Shown here piece after piece: positions 16,476 through 25,009 of a DNA stretch of 64,000 nucleotides; position 1 is the first letter of the stretch; every line of letters begins with the position of its first letter. The position numbers and the translations under genes are program-made. The stretch comes from Streptomyces lasiicapitis (lineage in GTDB: Bacteria; Actinomycetota; Actinomycetes; Streptomycetales; Streptomycetaceae), in the NCBI RefSeq assembly GCF_014646335.1, contig NZ_BMNG01000019.1:124001-188000 (forward strand), given 5' to 3'. The notes under the pieces are model-generated. The model was not told where the DNA came from. It made no database searches and saw only the letters and a program-made list of their open reading frames with translations.

Positions 16476-17312
16476 TCAGATGCCGACCTTGATGCGCGAG
16501 AAGCGCTTCAGGGTGACACCGGCCTCCTGCAGGACCTTCTCGACGGACTTCTTGTTGTCGAGGGCGTAGGGCTGGCCCAGGAGAGTGGCGTCCTTGAAGA
16601 AGCCGTTGACGCGACCCTCGACGATCTTCGGGAGCGCGGCCTCCGGCTTGCCCTCGGCGCGGGTGGTCTCCTCGGCGACGCGACGCTCGGTCTCGACGAC
16701 CTCGGCCGGAACGTCCTCACGGGTGAGGTACTTCGGCGCGAAGGCGGCGATGTGCTGGGCGACGCCCTTGGCGACCTCGGCGTCGGCCTTGTCGAGCTCG
16801 ACGAGGACACCGATCTGCGGGGGCAGGTCGGGCATCGTGCGGTGCATGTACGCGAAGACGAAGCCGTCGGAGAACTGCGCGAAGCGGTCCAGGACGATCT
16901 TCTCGCCGAGGTTGGCGTTGGCCTCGTCGACGAACGCCTGGACCGTCTTGCCGGGCGCGATCTCGGACGCGAGGAGCGCCGCGACGTCGGCCGGGCTGGT
17001 CTTGGCGATGTGGGCGGCCAGCTCGTTCGCGACGGACTGGAACTTCTCGCCCTTGGCGACGAAGTCGGTCTCGCACTTGAGCTCGACGATCACGCCGGAG
17101 GTGTTGTCGTCGGCGATGAGGGAGACCACGGCGCCGTTCTCGGCGGAGCGGCCCTCGCGCTTGGCGACGCCCTTCTGGCCCTTGATGCGCAGGGCCTCGA
17201 CGGCCTTGTCGACGTCGCCGTCGGCCTCGTCGAGGGCCTTCTTGCAGTCCATCATGCCGGCGCCCGTGAGCTCACGGAGCTTCTTGACGTCAGCGGCGGT
17301 GTAGTTCGCCAT
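16476..17312 (-). CDS. tsf: elongation factor Ts
   Basis: EF-Ts of 278 residues, nucleotide exchange factor for EF-Tu. The N-terminal UBA-like domain opens with YTAADVKKLRELTGAGMMDC, and the conserved EF-Tu-contact motif is CETDFVAKGEKF. ATG is at 17312 with a weak GAGAA upstream. It is downstream of rpsB with a strong hairpin between them; the paired arrangement is almost universal. From memory, the S. coelicolor rpsB-tsf spacer is reported to act as an attenuator that reduces tsf relative to rpsB. Confidence 0.97.
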   Translation of the reverse strand: MANYTAADVKKLRELTGAGMMDCKKALDEADGDVDKAVEALRIKGQKGVAKREGRSAENGAVVSLIADDNTSGVIVELKCETDFVAKGEKFQSVANELAAHIAKTSPADVAALLASEIAPGKTVQAFVDEANANLGEKIVLDRFAQFSDGFVFAYMHRTMPDLPPQIGVLVELDKADAEVAKGVAQHIAAFAPKYLTREDVPAEVVETERRVAEETTRAEGKPEAALPKIVEGRVNGFFKDATLLGQPYALDNKKSVEKVLQEAGVTLKRFSRIKVGI

Positions 17313-17354
17313 GATTCTCGAAAGTCTTTCTCGAAGTCGAAGATCTACGGGTGA

Positions 17355-17392
17355 ACGGCGGGGGCCGTGCTTGTGGCACAGGCCCCCGCCGT
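17355..17392 (-). terminator. 12-bp hairpin (attenuator) between rpsB and tsf
   Basis: Perfect arms ACGGCGGGGGCC (17355-17366) and its complement (17381-17392) enclose a 14-base loop, 29 bases after the rpsB stop and before tsf. It is strong enough to cause partial termination. Confidence 0.85.
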
Positions 17393-17421
17393 CAGCAGCC
17401 GAAGCCGCACAGACTCAGACG

Positions 17422-18357
17422 TCAGGCCTGCTCGGCGTCCGCGGCCGGAGCCTCGGTGGCGTCGTCGGCCGGCTTCTCGTCGGCCTTCGGGGCTTCCTCG
17501 GCCTTGGGGGCCTCGGCGGCCTCGTCAGCCTTGGGGGCCTCGTCGGCCTTCGGGGCCTCGACGGCCTCGTCCGCCTTCTTCTCGCCCTCGAGCAGGTCGC
17601 GCTCCCACTCGGCGAGCGGCTCGCCCGCGGCCTTCTCGCCCGGCTTGGAGTCACCGGTGGCGACGCCGGAACGGGCGATGAGGCCCTCGGCGACGGCGTC
17701 GGCGATCACGCGGGTGAGCAGGGTGACGGAGCGGATCGCGTCGTCGTTGCCCGGGATCTTGTAGTCGACCTCGTCGGGGTCACAGTTCGTGTCGAGGATC
17801 GCGACGACCGGGATGTTGAGTTTCCGGGCCTCGCCGACAGCGATGTGCTCCTTCTTGGTGTCCACGATCCAGACGGCGCTGGGCACCTTGGACATCTCGC
17901 GGATACCGCCGAGGGTCTTCTCCAGCTTGGCCTTCTCGCGGGAGAGGACGAGCAGCTCCTTCTTGGTGAGGCCGGAGGCGGCCACATCCTCGAAGTCGAT
18001 CTGCTCGAGCTCCTTCAGGCGCTGCAGGCGCTTGTAGACGGTCGAGAAGTTGGTGAGCATGCCGCCCAGCCAACGCTGGTTGACGAAGGGCATGCCGACG
18101 CGCGTCGCCTGCTCGGCGATGGCCTCCTGCGCCTGCTTCTTCGTACCGACGAACATGACCGTGCCGCCGTGGGCGACGGTCTCCTTGACGAACTCGTAGG
18201 CGCGGTCGATGTACGACAGCGACTGGAGAAGGTCGATGATGTAGATGCCGTTGCGCTCCGTGAAGATGAAGCGCTTCATCTTCGGGTTCCAACGGCGGGT
18301 CTGGTGACCGAAGTGGACGCCGCTTTCCAGCAGCTCCCGCATCGTGACGACGGCCAT
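17422..18357 (-). CDS. rpsB: 30S ribosomal protein S2 with acidic repeat tail
   Basis: S2 of 311 residues from ATG at 18357 with AAGGAG upstream. The core (about 1-240) has MRELLESGVHFGHQTRRWNP, the family N-terminal signature. From about residue 255 there is an extension built from repeats of K-A-D-E-A-P/A-E-A-P-K, ending in a Glu/Asp/Ala tail. The core is somewhat longer than E. coli S2 (241 residues) and the tail is typical of Streptomyces. It assembles late on the 30S subunit and is needed for S1 binding and initiation. A divergent 271-bp gap upstream should hold its promoter. Confidence 0.97.
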   Translation of the reverse strand: MAVVTMRELLESGVHFGHQTRRWNPKMKRFIFTERNGIYIIDLLQSLSYIDRAYEFVKETVAHGGTVMFVGTKKQAQEAIAEQATRVGMPFVNQRWLGGMLTNFSTVYKRLQRLKELEQIDFEDVAASGLTKKELLVLSREKAKLEKTLGGIREMSKVPSAVWIVDTKKEHIAVGEARKLNIPVVAILDTNCDPDEVDYKIPGNDDAIRSVTLLTRVIADAVAEGLIARSGVATGDSKPGEKAAGEPLAEWERDLLEGEKKADEAVEAPKADEAPKADEAAEAPKAEEAPKADEKPADDATEAPAADAEQA

Positions 18358-18628
18358 GGCCGTACTCCTTGGTGTTTTCTCGGTTATGTCCTGACGCCCG
18401 GCACGCGCCGTGCCACGTACTCGCGTACGGGACCGAAAGGCGCTGACACCACTGGCTCGGAAAAGCGCGGTGTCGGGGCGTGCGAAGTCGACCCGGTGAC
18501 CCGGATCGCCACATGAAGTGTACGGGACCCGCGGGGCGGCGGGTGACGCCGCTGTCCACAACCGGCTGGTAGTCCACCGTTCCCGGCCATGATCCCCGCG
18601 GAACGGCGCGGGGCGGGACCGTTCCGGC

Positions 18629-19270
18629 ATGACGTGTGAGCGACTGCCCCGGGTGCGGGGCGTGACGAATGTGGCGGTGTGGGTCCTGGTGCTGCTGGCG
18701 CTGGCCTGCGGGTCCGTGCGGGCGGCGGGGGTGGGGCCGGGGCCGTCCGCGGGCCGCGCGCGGGCGCCCGAGCCGCCGCCCGGGGCTGCGTCCGCGGCGG
18801 ATCCTGGACCGGTTCCGGCCGTCGGCGGCGCCTGGCCGGTGGGGGCGCGTCCGTGGGTGGTACGGGGGTGGGAGCCGCCGGCCTCGGAGTACGGCGCGGG
18901 GCACCGGGGCGTGGACCTGGCCGCGCCGCCGGGCTCCCCGGTCCGCGCGGTGGCCCCGGGCCGGGTGTCCTTCGCGGGGCGGGTGGCGGGCCGCGGGGTG
19001 GTCTCGGTGGAGCTGTCCCGCACGGGGGACCCGCCCCTGCGCACCACCTACGAGCCGGTGCGGCCCACGGTCAAGAAGGGCGCCCGGGTGACTACGGGCA
19101 CCCTCCTCGGCACCCTCGACCCCACGGCCCCCTCCCACTGCCCCACGACATGCCTGCACTGGGGGCTCCTGAGAGCGGACACCTACCTGAACCCGCTGGC
19201 CCTGCTTCCCCCATGGCTACTGGGCGGGGCCCCGTCCCGCCTGCTGCCGCTGACTGCGGAGCACCTGTGA
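18629..19270 (+). CDS. M23-family (LytM-like) peptidase-domain protein, secreted
   Basis: Protein of 213 residues with an N-terminal membrane or signal segment (about 13-30), a Pro/Ala-rich linker and an M23 fold. The first zinc motif is GHRGVDL (His92 and Asp96). The second motif, normally HxH, reads C-L-H-W-G: the zinc-binding second His is kept (about 177) but the catalytic first His is Cys. Similar CLHWG versions are, I believe, frequent in actinobacterial members. It may bind or slowly cleave peptidoglycan. It diverges from rpsB and faces the TetR gene. Confidence 0.85.
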   Translation: MTCERLPRVRGVTNVAVWVLVLLALACGSVRAAGVGPGPSAGRARAPEPPPGAASAADPGPVPAVGGAWPVGARPWVVRGWEPPASEYGAGHRGVDLAAPPGSPVRAVAPGRVSFAGRVAGRGVVSVELSRTGDPPLRTTYEPVRPTVKKGARVTTGTLLGTLDPTAPSHCPTTCLHWGLLRADTYLNPLALLPPWLLGGAPSRLLPLTAEHL

Positions 19271-19314
19271 GGGGCCCCCTTGTCGAGCGAAGCCGAGAGC
19301 TTGGGGATGGGGAG

Positions 19315-19329
19315 GTGGGCACAGCCCAC
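19315..19329. terminator. short hairpin between convergent M23 and TetR genes
   Basis: GTGGGC (19315-19320) and GCCCAC (19324-19329) form a perfect 6-bp stem with a three-base loop in the 120-bp convergent gap. The stem is short, so its function is uncertain. Confidence 0.45.
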
Positions 19330-19390
19330 GGTTCCGGGTGCCCTCAACGTCCACGCCAACCGAAGTCACCCCCGGCCCAGGGCCAGAGGC

Positions 19391-19972
19391 CTAGCCCCGC
19401 ACGCCCCGCAGCGCCATGCCCACGGCAGCCTCCGTAATGGCCTGGGGATCCTCGGCCACGCCGAGTTCGATCCGCCGCACCGCGGCGTCCACGATCCCCT
19501 GAAGCAGCATCGCGGCCAGCCGCGGCTCCTGATGCCCCAGCGCCCCGAGCGCCTCCACGATCATGGCCACGAGCCCGCCGTGCGCGGCCCGGATCTTCTC
19601 CCGCGCCCCCGCGTCCAGCTCACTCGCCGAGATCGCCACGACGGCCCGGTGCCGCCGGTCCCCGACCAGCGCGAGCTGCCGCCGCACATAGGCCTCGACC
19701 TGCTCCTCGGGCGATTCCGCCGCCTCCATCGCCGCCGAGACCTCCGCCGCCCACACGGGGAAGTCGACCTCGCAGAGCTCTTCCACGACAGCCGCGCGCG
19801 AGCGGAAGTACTCGTAGACGGACGAGCGCGCGAGTCCCGTGCGCTCGGCGAGCGCGGGGAACGTCAGCGCCTCCGTACCGCCTTCGGACAGCAGGGATCG
19901 CGCTGCGTCCAGCAGGGCGCCGCGCTGCATCGACCGGTGCTCGGCCACAGAGGCCGCTCGAATCCTTGGCAC
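19391..19972 (-). CDS. TetR-family transcriptional regulator
   Basis: Regulator of 193 residues from GTG or ATG at 19972 (M-P-R-I-R). The TetR N-terminal DNA-binding domain is clear (about 18-65), with ALLDAARSLLSEGGTEALTF and the recognition helix near TGLARSSVYEYFRSR. The C-terminal ligand domain is not specific to a known subfamily. It lies downstream of whiG, separated by 139 bp. Its targets are unknown; no obvious structural gene diverges from it. Confidence 0.88.
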   Translation of the reverse strand: MPRIRAASVAEHRSMQRGALLDAARSLLSEGGTEALTFPALAERTGLARSSVYEYFRSRAAVVEELCEVDFPVWAAEVSAAMEAAESPEEQVEAYVRRQLALVGDRRHRAVVAISASELDAGAREKIRAAHGGLVAMIVEALGALGHQEPRLAAMLLQGIVDAAVRRIELGVAEDPQAITEAAVGMALRGVRG

Positions 19973-20111
19973 GCCTCCACTTTACGGACGCGGCGCCCGC
20001 CAGGGGAGCCCGCCAAGCAGGCATTCGTCCTGGCAGCGGCGGCGCGCGCCCGAAAGGCGCGGCCGGGGCAGGGACGATTCACCACACGCACCCACGGCCC
20101 CGCCCTCCACC

Positions 20112-20951
20112 TCACCGACCAAAACTGGCCAGCTTCGCCCGCAACTGCAGCACCGATTTCGTGTGGATCTGGCTCACCCGGCTCTCCGTCACGCCGAGCA
20201 CGTTGCCGATCTCGGCGAGCGTGAGCCCCTCGTAGTAGTACAGCGTGACGACGGTCTTCTCCCGCTCGGGCAGCGTGTTGATCGCCCGCGCCAGGAGTCG
20301 CCGCAGCTCACGGCCCTCGGCGACCTCGACCGGGTTGTCGGCGGCGGTGTCCTCGAGGGTGTCCATCAGACTCAGCCGGTCGCCCTCGCCGCCGACGTGC
20401 AGCAGCTCCTCCAGGGCGACGACGTTCGCCAGGGACAACTGGCTGAAGACCGCGTGCAGTTCCTCCACCGCGATGCCCATCTCGGCCGCGACCTCACCCT
20501 CGGACGGGGTGCGCCGCAGCCGCGCCTCCAACGTGGCGTACGCCCGCTCCACGTTGCGCGCCTTCTGCCGCACGGACCGGGGAATCCAGTCGAGCGCCCT
20601 CAATTCGTCGATCATCGCGCCCCGGATCCGCGTGATCGCATACGTCTCGAACTTGATCGACCGCTCGATGTCGAACTTCTCGATCGCGTCGATGAGCCCG
20701 AAGACCCCCGACGACACGAAGTCCGCCTGCTCGACGTTGGGGGGCAGACCCACGCTCACGCGGCCCGCGACGTACTTCACGAGCGGCGAGTAGTGCAGGA
20801 TCAACTGCTCGCGCAGCCGCCCGTCGCCCGTCGTCTTGTACGACCGCCACAGCTCGTCCAGCGACGTGGGAGCGGGTGGCCGCTCCCGCTCGCCGCTTCG
20901 GGCGGCTGGGGGAACTGCCGCCCGGTCGGACCCTGACGTGTGCTGGGGCAT
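20112..20951 (-). CDS. whiG: RNA polymerase sigma factor WhiG
   Basis: Sigma-28/FliA-type factor of 279 residues that starts sporulation of aerial hyphae in Streptomyces. Region 2 has VEQADFVSSGVFGLIDAIEKF and the melting/-10 helix KFETYAITRIRGAMIDELR; region 3 is near RTPSEGEVAAEMGI; the region 4 helix-turn-helix is LTLAEIGNVLGVTESRVSQI. The first 30 residues are a low-complexity Pro/Arg lead. From established work, WhiG drives whiH and whiI and is held inactive by the anti-sigma RsiG with c-di-GMP. Its own promoter region, 20952-21248, carries a BldD-like site. Confidence 0.96.
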   Translation of the reverse strand: MPQHTSGSDRAAVPPAARSGERERPPAPTSLDELWRSYKTTGDGRLREQLILHYSPLVKYVAGRVSVGLPPNVEQADFVSSGVFGLIDAIEKFDIERSIKFETYAITRIRGAMIDELRALDWIPRSVRQKARNVERAYATLEARLRRTPSEGEVAAEMGIAVEELHAVFSQLSLANVVALEELLHVGGEGDRLSLMDTLEDTAADNPVEVAEGRELRRLLARAINTLPEREKTVVTLYYYEGLTLAEIGNVLGVTESRVSQIHTKSVLQLRAKLASFGR

Positions 20952-21067
20952 GCGTCGCCTTGAGCCGTTCTGCCGTGATCTGGAAAGTTGCCGGACCCGG
21001 TGCGCTGGTGGGTTTGCGCGAAGTGAATGAGTTGTCCGTCTTATTGCCTGTCCGCACCGGATTCGTT

Positions 21068-21084
21068 GTGAGCGTAGCGTGACT
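21068..21084 (-). promoter_or_regulatory. whiG promoter -10 with BldD-like half-sites
   Basis: On the minus strand AGTCAC, six bases and CTCAC resemble the BldD consensus (AGTGA...TCACC). The spacer contains TACGCT, a plausible -10 hexamer. It is about 120 bases upstream of the whiG start. BldD is known to repress whiG in S. coelicolor. The rest of the 297-bp gap (20952-21248) shows no gene. Confidence 0.4.
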
Positions 21085-21248
21085 GAAGTGCCACAGAGTG
21101 CGAAGAGTATGGGATCGCACGTACGCAGATACGTTCCGCTTGACGCTCTTCGGGATCACTTTCGTCGCGCTCCGTGACGGATCGGCCGCGCCAACTGCAC
21201 GTTTTCCCAAGGTCGTCGGAGTTCATCCGTCCGGCGCAACACACACCG

Positions 21249-22535
21249 TCACGCACCACCTCCGCCCGGAAAGAGCGAGAGAATCGCCTGGCGTGTCAAC
21301 TGCCAGCCGTCGCCGTGTCGTTCGACGAACCCGAGCGAGCGAAGTTCGTACAGCCGGGCGACCGCGTCGTCCGCACTGGTGCCCGCCCCTCGTGCGATGT
21401 CCCGCGCCTCGGCGCTCCCGTGCGCCGGCAGCGCGGCCAGCACCCGGGCGGCGCCGGGGTGCAGCAGATCGCGCGGCACGACCGGCCCGCGCCGCGGGGG
21501 CGCGAGCTCCCCCATGTCCCCGACCAGCTCCACGACTTCGGCGGCGTCGCCGACCAGCACCCCGTCCCCGCGCAGCAGTTCGTGCACCCCCGCCGACAAT
21601 CCACTGGTGGCGGGCCCCGGCACCCCCATCGTGTGCCTCCCGAGGTCCTGTGCGGAGCGCGCCGTGACCAGCGCACCGCTGCGGTAGGCGGCCTCCACGA
21701 CGACGGTGCCGCGGGTGAGCGCCGCGATCACCCTGTTCCGCAGGATGAATCTGCTCGGCGTCGGGTGGTCGCCGGGCGGCAACTCCCCCACGACGAGCCC
21801 CTGTTCCGCGATCCGCCCGATCAACTGTGCGTGCCCCCGGGGATAGGGCCGGTCGACCCCGCACGCGAGCACCGCCACGGTGGCGCCGCCCGCGCCGAGG
21901 GCACCCCGGTGCGCCGCACCGTCCACGCCGTACGCGCCACCGGACACCACCACCCACCCGCGCTCGGCCAGCCCCGCGCCGAGGCTCGCCGCCATGTGCG
22001 CCCCGTACTCCGTGCAGGCCCGGGCCCCCACGACCGCCACCGACCGCAGCGCCCAGATCCGCAGTGACGGCCGCCCCCGCACCCACAGCCCGACAGGTCG
22101 CGCGTCCCCCAAGTCGTCGAGCTGCACCGGCCACTCGGCGTCCCCCGGCACCACGAACCGCGCCCCGACCTCCCCGGCCGCCTCCAGATCCCGCTCCGCC
22201 CGCACCCGCCCAGCCCGGGCCAGCAGCCCCTCCCACCGCTTCGCCGTCACCCCCGGCAACCGCTCCTCCCCGTCGCCCGGCCCTCTCCCCTCCACCAGAC
22301 ACCGCAGCACCTCGACGGCCCCCCACTCCCGGAGCCACCGTCCACCCACGGCATCCCCGGGCTCCAGCACCCGCGTCAACGCGACACGGGCGAGGCGTTC
22401 GCCGTCGGGCGGCGGGGACGGACTACTTGTCGAGCCCGGCACAGCGGGTGGAGCTGGGCCCTGCCCGGCCGACGGATCCCGGGGATCCCCGGGATCCCGG
22501 ACTTCGCCCGGACCCCACCCGCGCTCCCCGCTCAC
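21249..22535 (-). CDS. dprA: DNA-processing protein DprA
   Basis: Protein of 428 residues from GTG at 22535, overlapping the ComM-like stop by four bases (GTGA). The Rossmann-like DNA-binding core has SVAVVGARACTEYG, VVSGGAYGVDGAAH and the FRLPRN-like SRFILRNRVIAALT. A winged-helix domain fills the last 70 residues. In naturally competent bacteria DprA loads RecA on incoming single strands. Streptomyces is not known to be naturally competent, so a recombination role is likely. A disordered lead of about 55 residues precedes the core. Confidence 0.92.
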   Translation of the reverse strand: MSGERGWGPGEVRDPGDPRDPSAGQGPAPPAVPGSTSSPSPPPDGERLARVALTRVLEPGDAVGGRWLREWGAVEVLRCLVEGRGPGDGEERLPGVTAKRWEGLLARAGRVRAERDLEAAGEVGARFVVPGDAEWPVQLDDLGDARPVGLWVRGRPSLRIWALRSVAVVGARACTEYGAHMAASLGAGLAERGWVVVSGGAYGVDGAAHRGALGAGGATVAVLACGVDRPYPRGHAQLIGRIAEQGLVVGELPPGDHPTPSRFILRNRVIAALTRGTVVVEAAYRSGALVTARSAQDLGRHTMGVPGPATSGLSAGVHELLRGDGVLVGDAAEVVELVGDMGELAPPRRGPVVPRDLLHPGAARVLAALPAHGSAEARDIARGAGTSADDAVARLYELRSLGFVERHGDGWQLTRQAILSLFPGGGGA

Positions 22536-24160
22536 GACCTGGCCCCCACCACCATGGGCACCCCACGCGGCACCCCCGTGCGCAGTTGCAGCGCCAGCGC
22601 CACATCGCCCGCGTCCGGGCGGTCGTGGCCCGTCAGGTCGGCCACGGTCCACGCCACCCGCAGCACCCGGTCGAGGCCGCGGGCCGTGAGGAAGCCCCGC
22701 TCCAGGCTGTCCTCCGCCTCGGCCAGGGATCCGGGGACGGCCTGCCACCGGGTGCGCAGCTCATGCCCTGGCACCTCGCTGTTGGTGCGCCAGGGTGTGC
22801 CCTCGAAGCGGGTGGCCGCGCGCTCCCTGGCGGCGCGCACGCGGTCGGCCACGACCTGTGTGGACTCGCCCCGCGCCCCCTGCGCCGTCAGTTCGGAGCG
22901 GGTGACGGGCTCCACGTGGACCCTGAGGTCCACCCGGTCGAGGAGCGGGCCGGAGAGCCTGGCCTGATAGCGGCGGATGCTGTTCGGCATGCAGTCGCAG
23001 CTCTCGCCCGTGACGCTGTAGCGGCCGCACGGGCAGGGGTTCGCCGCGAGCAGCATCAAGAACCGCGACGGCAACCGCACCACGCCCGCGCTGCGGGCGA
23101 TCACGACGTACCCCGACTCCAGCGGCTGGCGCAGCGCGTCCAGCGCGTGGCTGCTGAACTCCGGCGCCTCATCGAGGAAAAGCACCCCACGATGAGCGAG
23201 GGAGACCGCCCCGGGACGCGCGATCCCCTTGCCGCCGCCCACGAGTGACTGCATGGTCGCCGAGTGGTGCGGCGCGCAGAACGGCGGGACGTCCACCAGC
23301 GGCTTGCCGGGCGGCAGCATGCCCGCGACCGAGTGGACGGCCGTCACCTCCAGGGACTCCGCCCTGGACAGCCGGGGCATGATGGCCGGCATCCGCTCGG
23401 CGAGCATGGTCTTGCCCGCGCCCGGCGGACCCTGCAGGAACACATGGTGTCCGCCGGCCGCCGCCACCTCCATCGCCGTGCGCGCCGAGACCTGGCCGAC
23501 CACGTCCGCGAGGTCGTGCCGCTGGTCGTGCTCCGGGGTCCCGAAGCCGCCCATGCCCGTACCGAGCCCGGCGCCGGGCAGGTTCAGGCCCGCCATCAGC
23601 GGGTCCGGGCGGCCCTCCTCGGCCGGATCCTCCTCCGGGACCGGTTCGTCGGTCAGGACCGCGATGAGCTGCCGGAGGCTGCGGACACCGAGGACGGACA
23701 CCCCGGGCACCAGTGCGGCCTCCGCTGCCGTGCACTCGGGCACGACCACCTGCTCATAGCCGGCCTCGGCCGCCGCGAGGACGGCGGGCAGCACACCACG
23801 CACCGGCCGCACCCGTCCGTCGAGACCCAGTTCGCCGATCATCACGATGTCCGCGAGGACACGGGGGTCGATCCGCTCCGAAGCGCCGAGGACCGCGCAG
23901 GCCACGGCCAGGTCGAAGCCGCTGCCGCCCTTCGGCACGGACGCGGGGCTGAGGCCGACCGTGAGCTTCTTCTGCGGCCACTCGCCACCGGAGTTCACGA
24001 CCGCCGCCCTGACCCGGTCACGGCTCTCCGTGAGGCTCTTGTCGGGCAGCCCCACCAGCGTGAACGCCGCGACGCCCGGTTCCAGGTCGGCCTGCACCTC
24101 GACGACGACGCCCTCGACGCCGACCAGAGCCACCGAACACGTACGCGCGAAGGCCATCAC
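22532..24160 (-). CDS. YifB/ComM-family AAA+ ATPase (Mg chelatase-like)
   Basis: Protein of 542 residues. An N-terminal Lon-protease-like fold (about 1-170, with the SVPKGGSGFDLAVA segment) is followed by a Mg-chelatase-type AAA+ domain with Walker A LQGPPGAGKTML and Walker B VLFLDEAPEF. A zinc-type cysteine cluster (ANPCPCGRY...CDC) and a C-terminal lid come last. ComM is a helicase that promotes branch migration during recombination of acquired DNA. The start is GTG at 24160, overlapping yraN by four bases; ATG at 24157 is an alternative. It is translationally linked to dprA. Confidence 0.92.
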   Translation of the reverse strand: MMAFARTCSVALVGVEGVVVEVQADLEPGVAAFTLVGLPDKSLTESRDRVRAAVVNSGGEWPQKKLTVGLSPASVPKGGSGFDLAVACAVLGASERIDPRVLADIVMIGELGLDGRVRPVRGVLPAVLAAAEAGYEQVVVPECTAAEAALVPGVSVLGVRSLRQLIAVLTDEPVPEEDPAEEGRPDPLMAGLNLPGAGLGTGMGGFGTPEHDQRHDLADVVGQVSARTAMEVAAAGGHHVFLQGPPGAGKTMLAERMPAIMPRLSRAESLEVTAVHSVAGMLPPGKPLVDVPPFCAPHHSATMQSLVGGGKGIARPGAVSLAHRGVLFLDEAPEFSSHALDALRQPLESGYVVIARSAGVVRLPSRFLMLLAANPCPCGRYSVTGESCDCMPNSIRRYQARLSGPLLDRVDLRVHVEPVTRSELTAQGARGESTQVVADRVRAARERAATRFEGTPWRTNSEVPGHELRTRWQAVPGSLAEAEDSLERGFLTARGLDRVLRVAWTVADLTGHDRPDAGDVALALQLRTGVPRGVPMVVGARS

Positions 24161-24519
24161 GCCACCCCCCGCGCGTGCTCGACCACGGGAGCGCCGCGCT
24201 CGGGCACGACCACGCCCACCAGGTCGATGCGCACACCGCCCGGTGGCGCCCCGCCGTGTTCCTGAAGCCAGCGCTCGGCGAGGCCGCGCAATCGCTTGGC
24301 CTTGACCGGTGTGATCGCGGCCATCGGATGCTGGAAGGAGGCCTCCCTGCGGGTCTTCACCTCGCAGACGACCAACGCGTCGCCGTCGCGGGCGACGATG
24401 TCGATCTCACCCGTCCTGCCGCCGCGCCAGTTGCGGTCCAGGACCGTCATCCCGGCTTCGGCCAGCCGCCGTGCGGCCAGCTCCTCGCCGTACTTGCCGA
24501 GTGCACCCTGTGCGTTCAT
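24157..24519 (-). CDS. yraN: YraN/UPF0102-family nuclease-like protein
   Basis: Protein of 120 residues from ATG at 24519 with GGAGGTGG upstream. The restriction-endonuclease-like core is clear: LGKYGEELAARRL, GEIDIVARDGDALVVCEVKTR (the D...ExK pattern). The biochemical role is not settled; a Holliday-junction or replication-related nuclease is possible. It is the first gene of yraN-comM-dprA, with stop/start overlaps between all three, a cluster seen across many bacteria. Confidence 0.92.
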   Translation of the reverse strand: MNAQGALGKYGEELAARRLAEAGMTVLDRNWRGGRTGEIDIVARDGDALVVCEVKTRREASFQHPMAAITPVKAKRLRGLAERWLQEHGGAPPGGVRIDLVGVVVPERGAPVVEHARGVA

Positions 24520-24645
24520 GTCGGCACCACCTCCGACACCCACGGTCACGCGGCGGGGCCCAGCTATTGGATCTTGGTGTGCTACCGACGGGTTGTGGAC
24601 AACTCAGTCACCCGAAGGTGGAGCTCACGCGTCAGGCGGTGGAAC

Positions 24646-24954
24646 TCAGCCGCCCGGCAGCTCGAGATCGCTCTTGTTGAGCTCCTCGATGTTCACGTCC
24701 TTGAACGTGAGCACTCGCACCTGCTTGACGAACCGGGCCGGCCGGTACATGTCCCAGACCCAGGCGTCCGCCATCGACACCTCGAAGAACACCTCACCCT
24801 GGACCGAGTGCACCTGCATCTCGTAGTCATTCGTGAGGTAGAAACGCCGCTCGGTCTCGATCACGTATTTGAACAGACCGACGACGTCGCGGTACTCCCG
24901 GTAGAGCTTCAGCTCCATCTCGGTCTCGTACTTCTCGAGGTCCTCGGCGCTCAT
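24646..24954 (-). CDS. DUF2469 domain protein
   Basis: Small acidic protein of 102 residues, almost invariant in actinobacteria: MSAEDLEKYETEMELKLY at the start, then RDVVGLFKYVIETERRFY. ATG is at 24954. No function is established, and no membrane segment or catalytic motif is visible. It lies between yraN and the Nudix gene, 126 bp upstream of yraN, in a position that is also conserved in mycobacteria as far as I recall. Confidence 0.9.
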   Translation of the reverse strand: MSAEDLEKYETEMELKLYREYRDVVGLFKYVIETERRFYLTNDYEMQVHSVQGEVFFEVSMADAWVWDMYRPARFVKQVRVLTFKDVNIEELNKSDLELPGG

Positions 24955-25009
24955 GGCATGTTCCCCTTCAGCCGTGCGTCCCCCTATTGTGCGCCAGCCC
25001 CGGGAGCCC

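Noticed and set aside
17780..19159. Long minus-strand frame extending upstream of rpsB
   Set aside because: Out of frame with rpsB and runs through the divergent promoter gap and the M23 gene.
22532..24157. A complete natural-competence system around dprA and comM
   Set aside because: Only yraN-comM-dprA is present; no uptake pilus, ComEC or ComEA genes are in the window.
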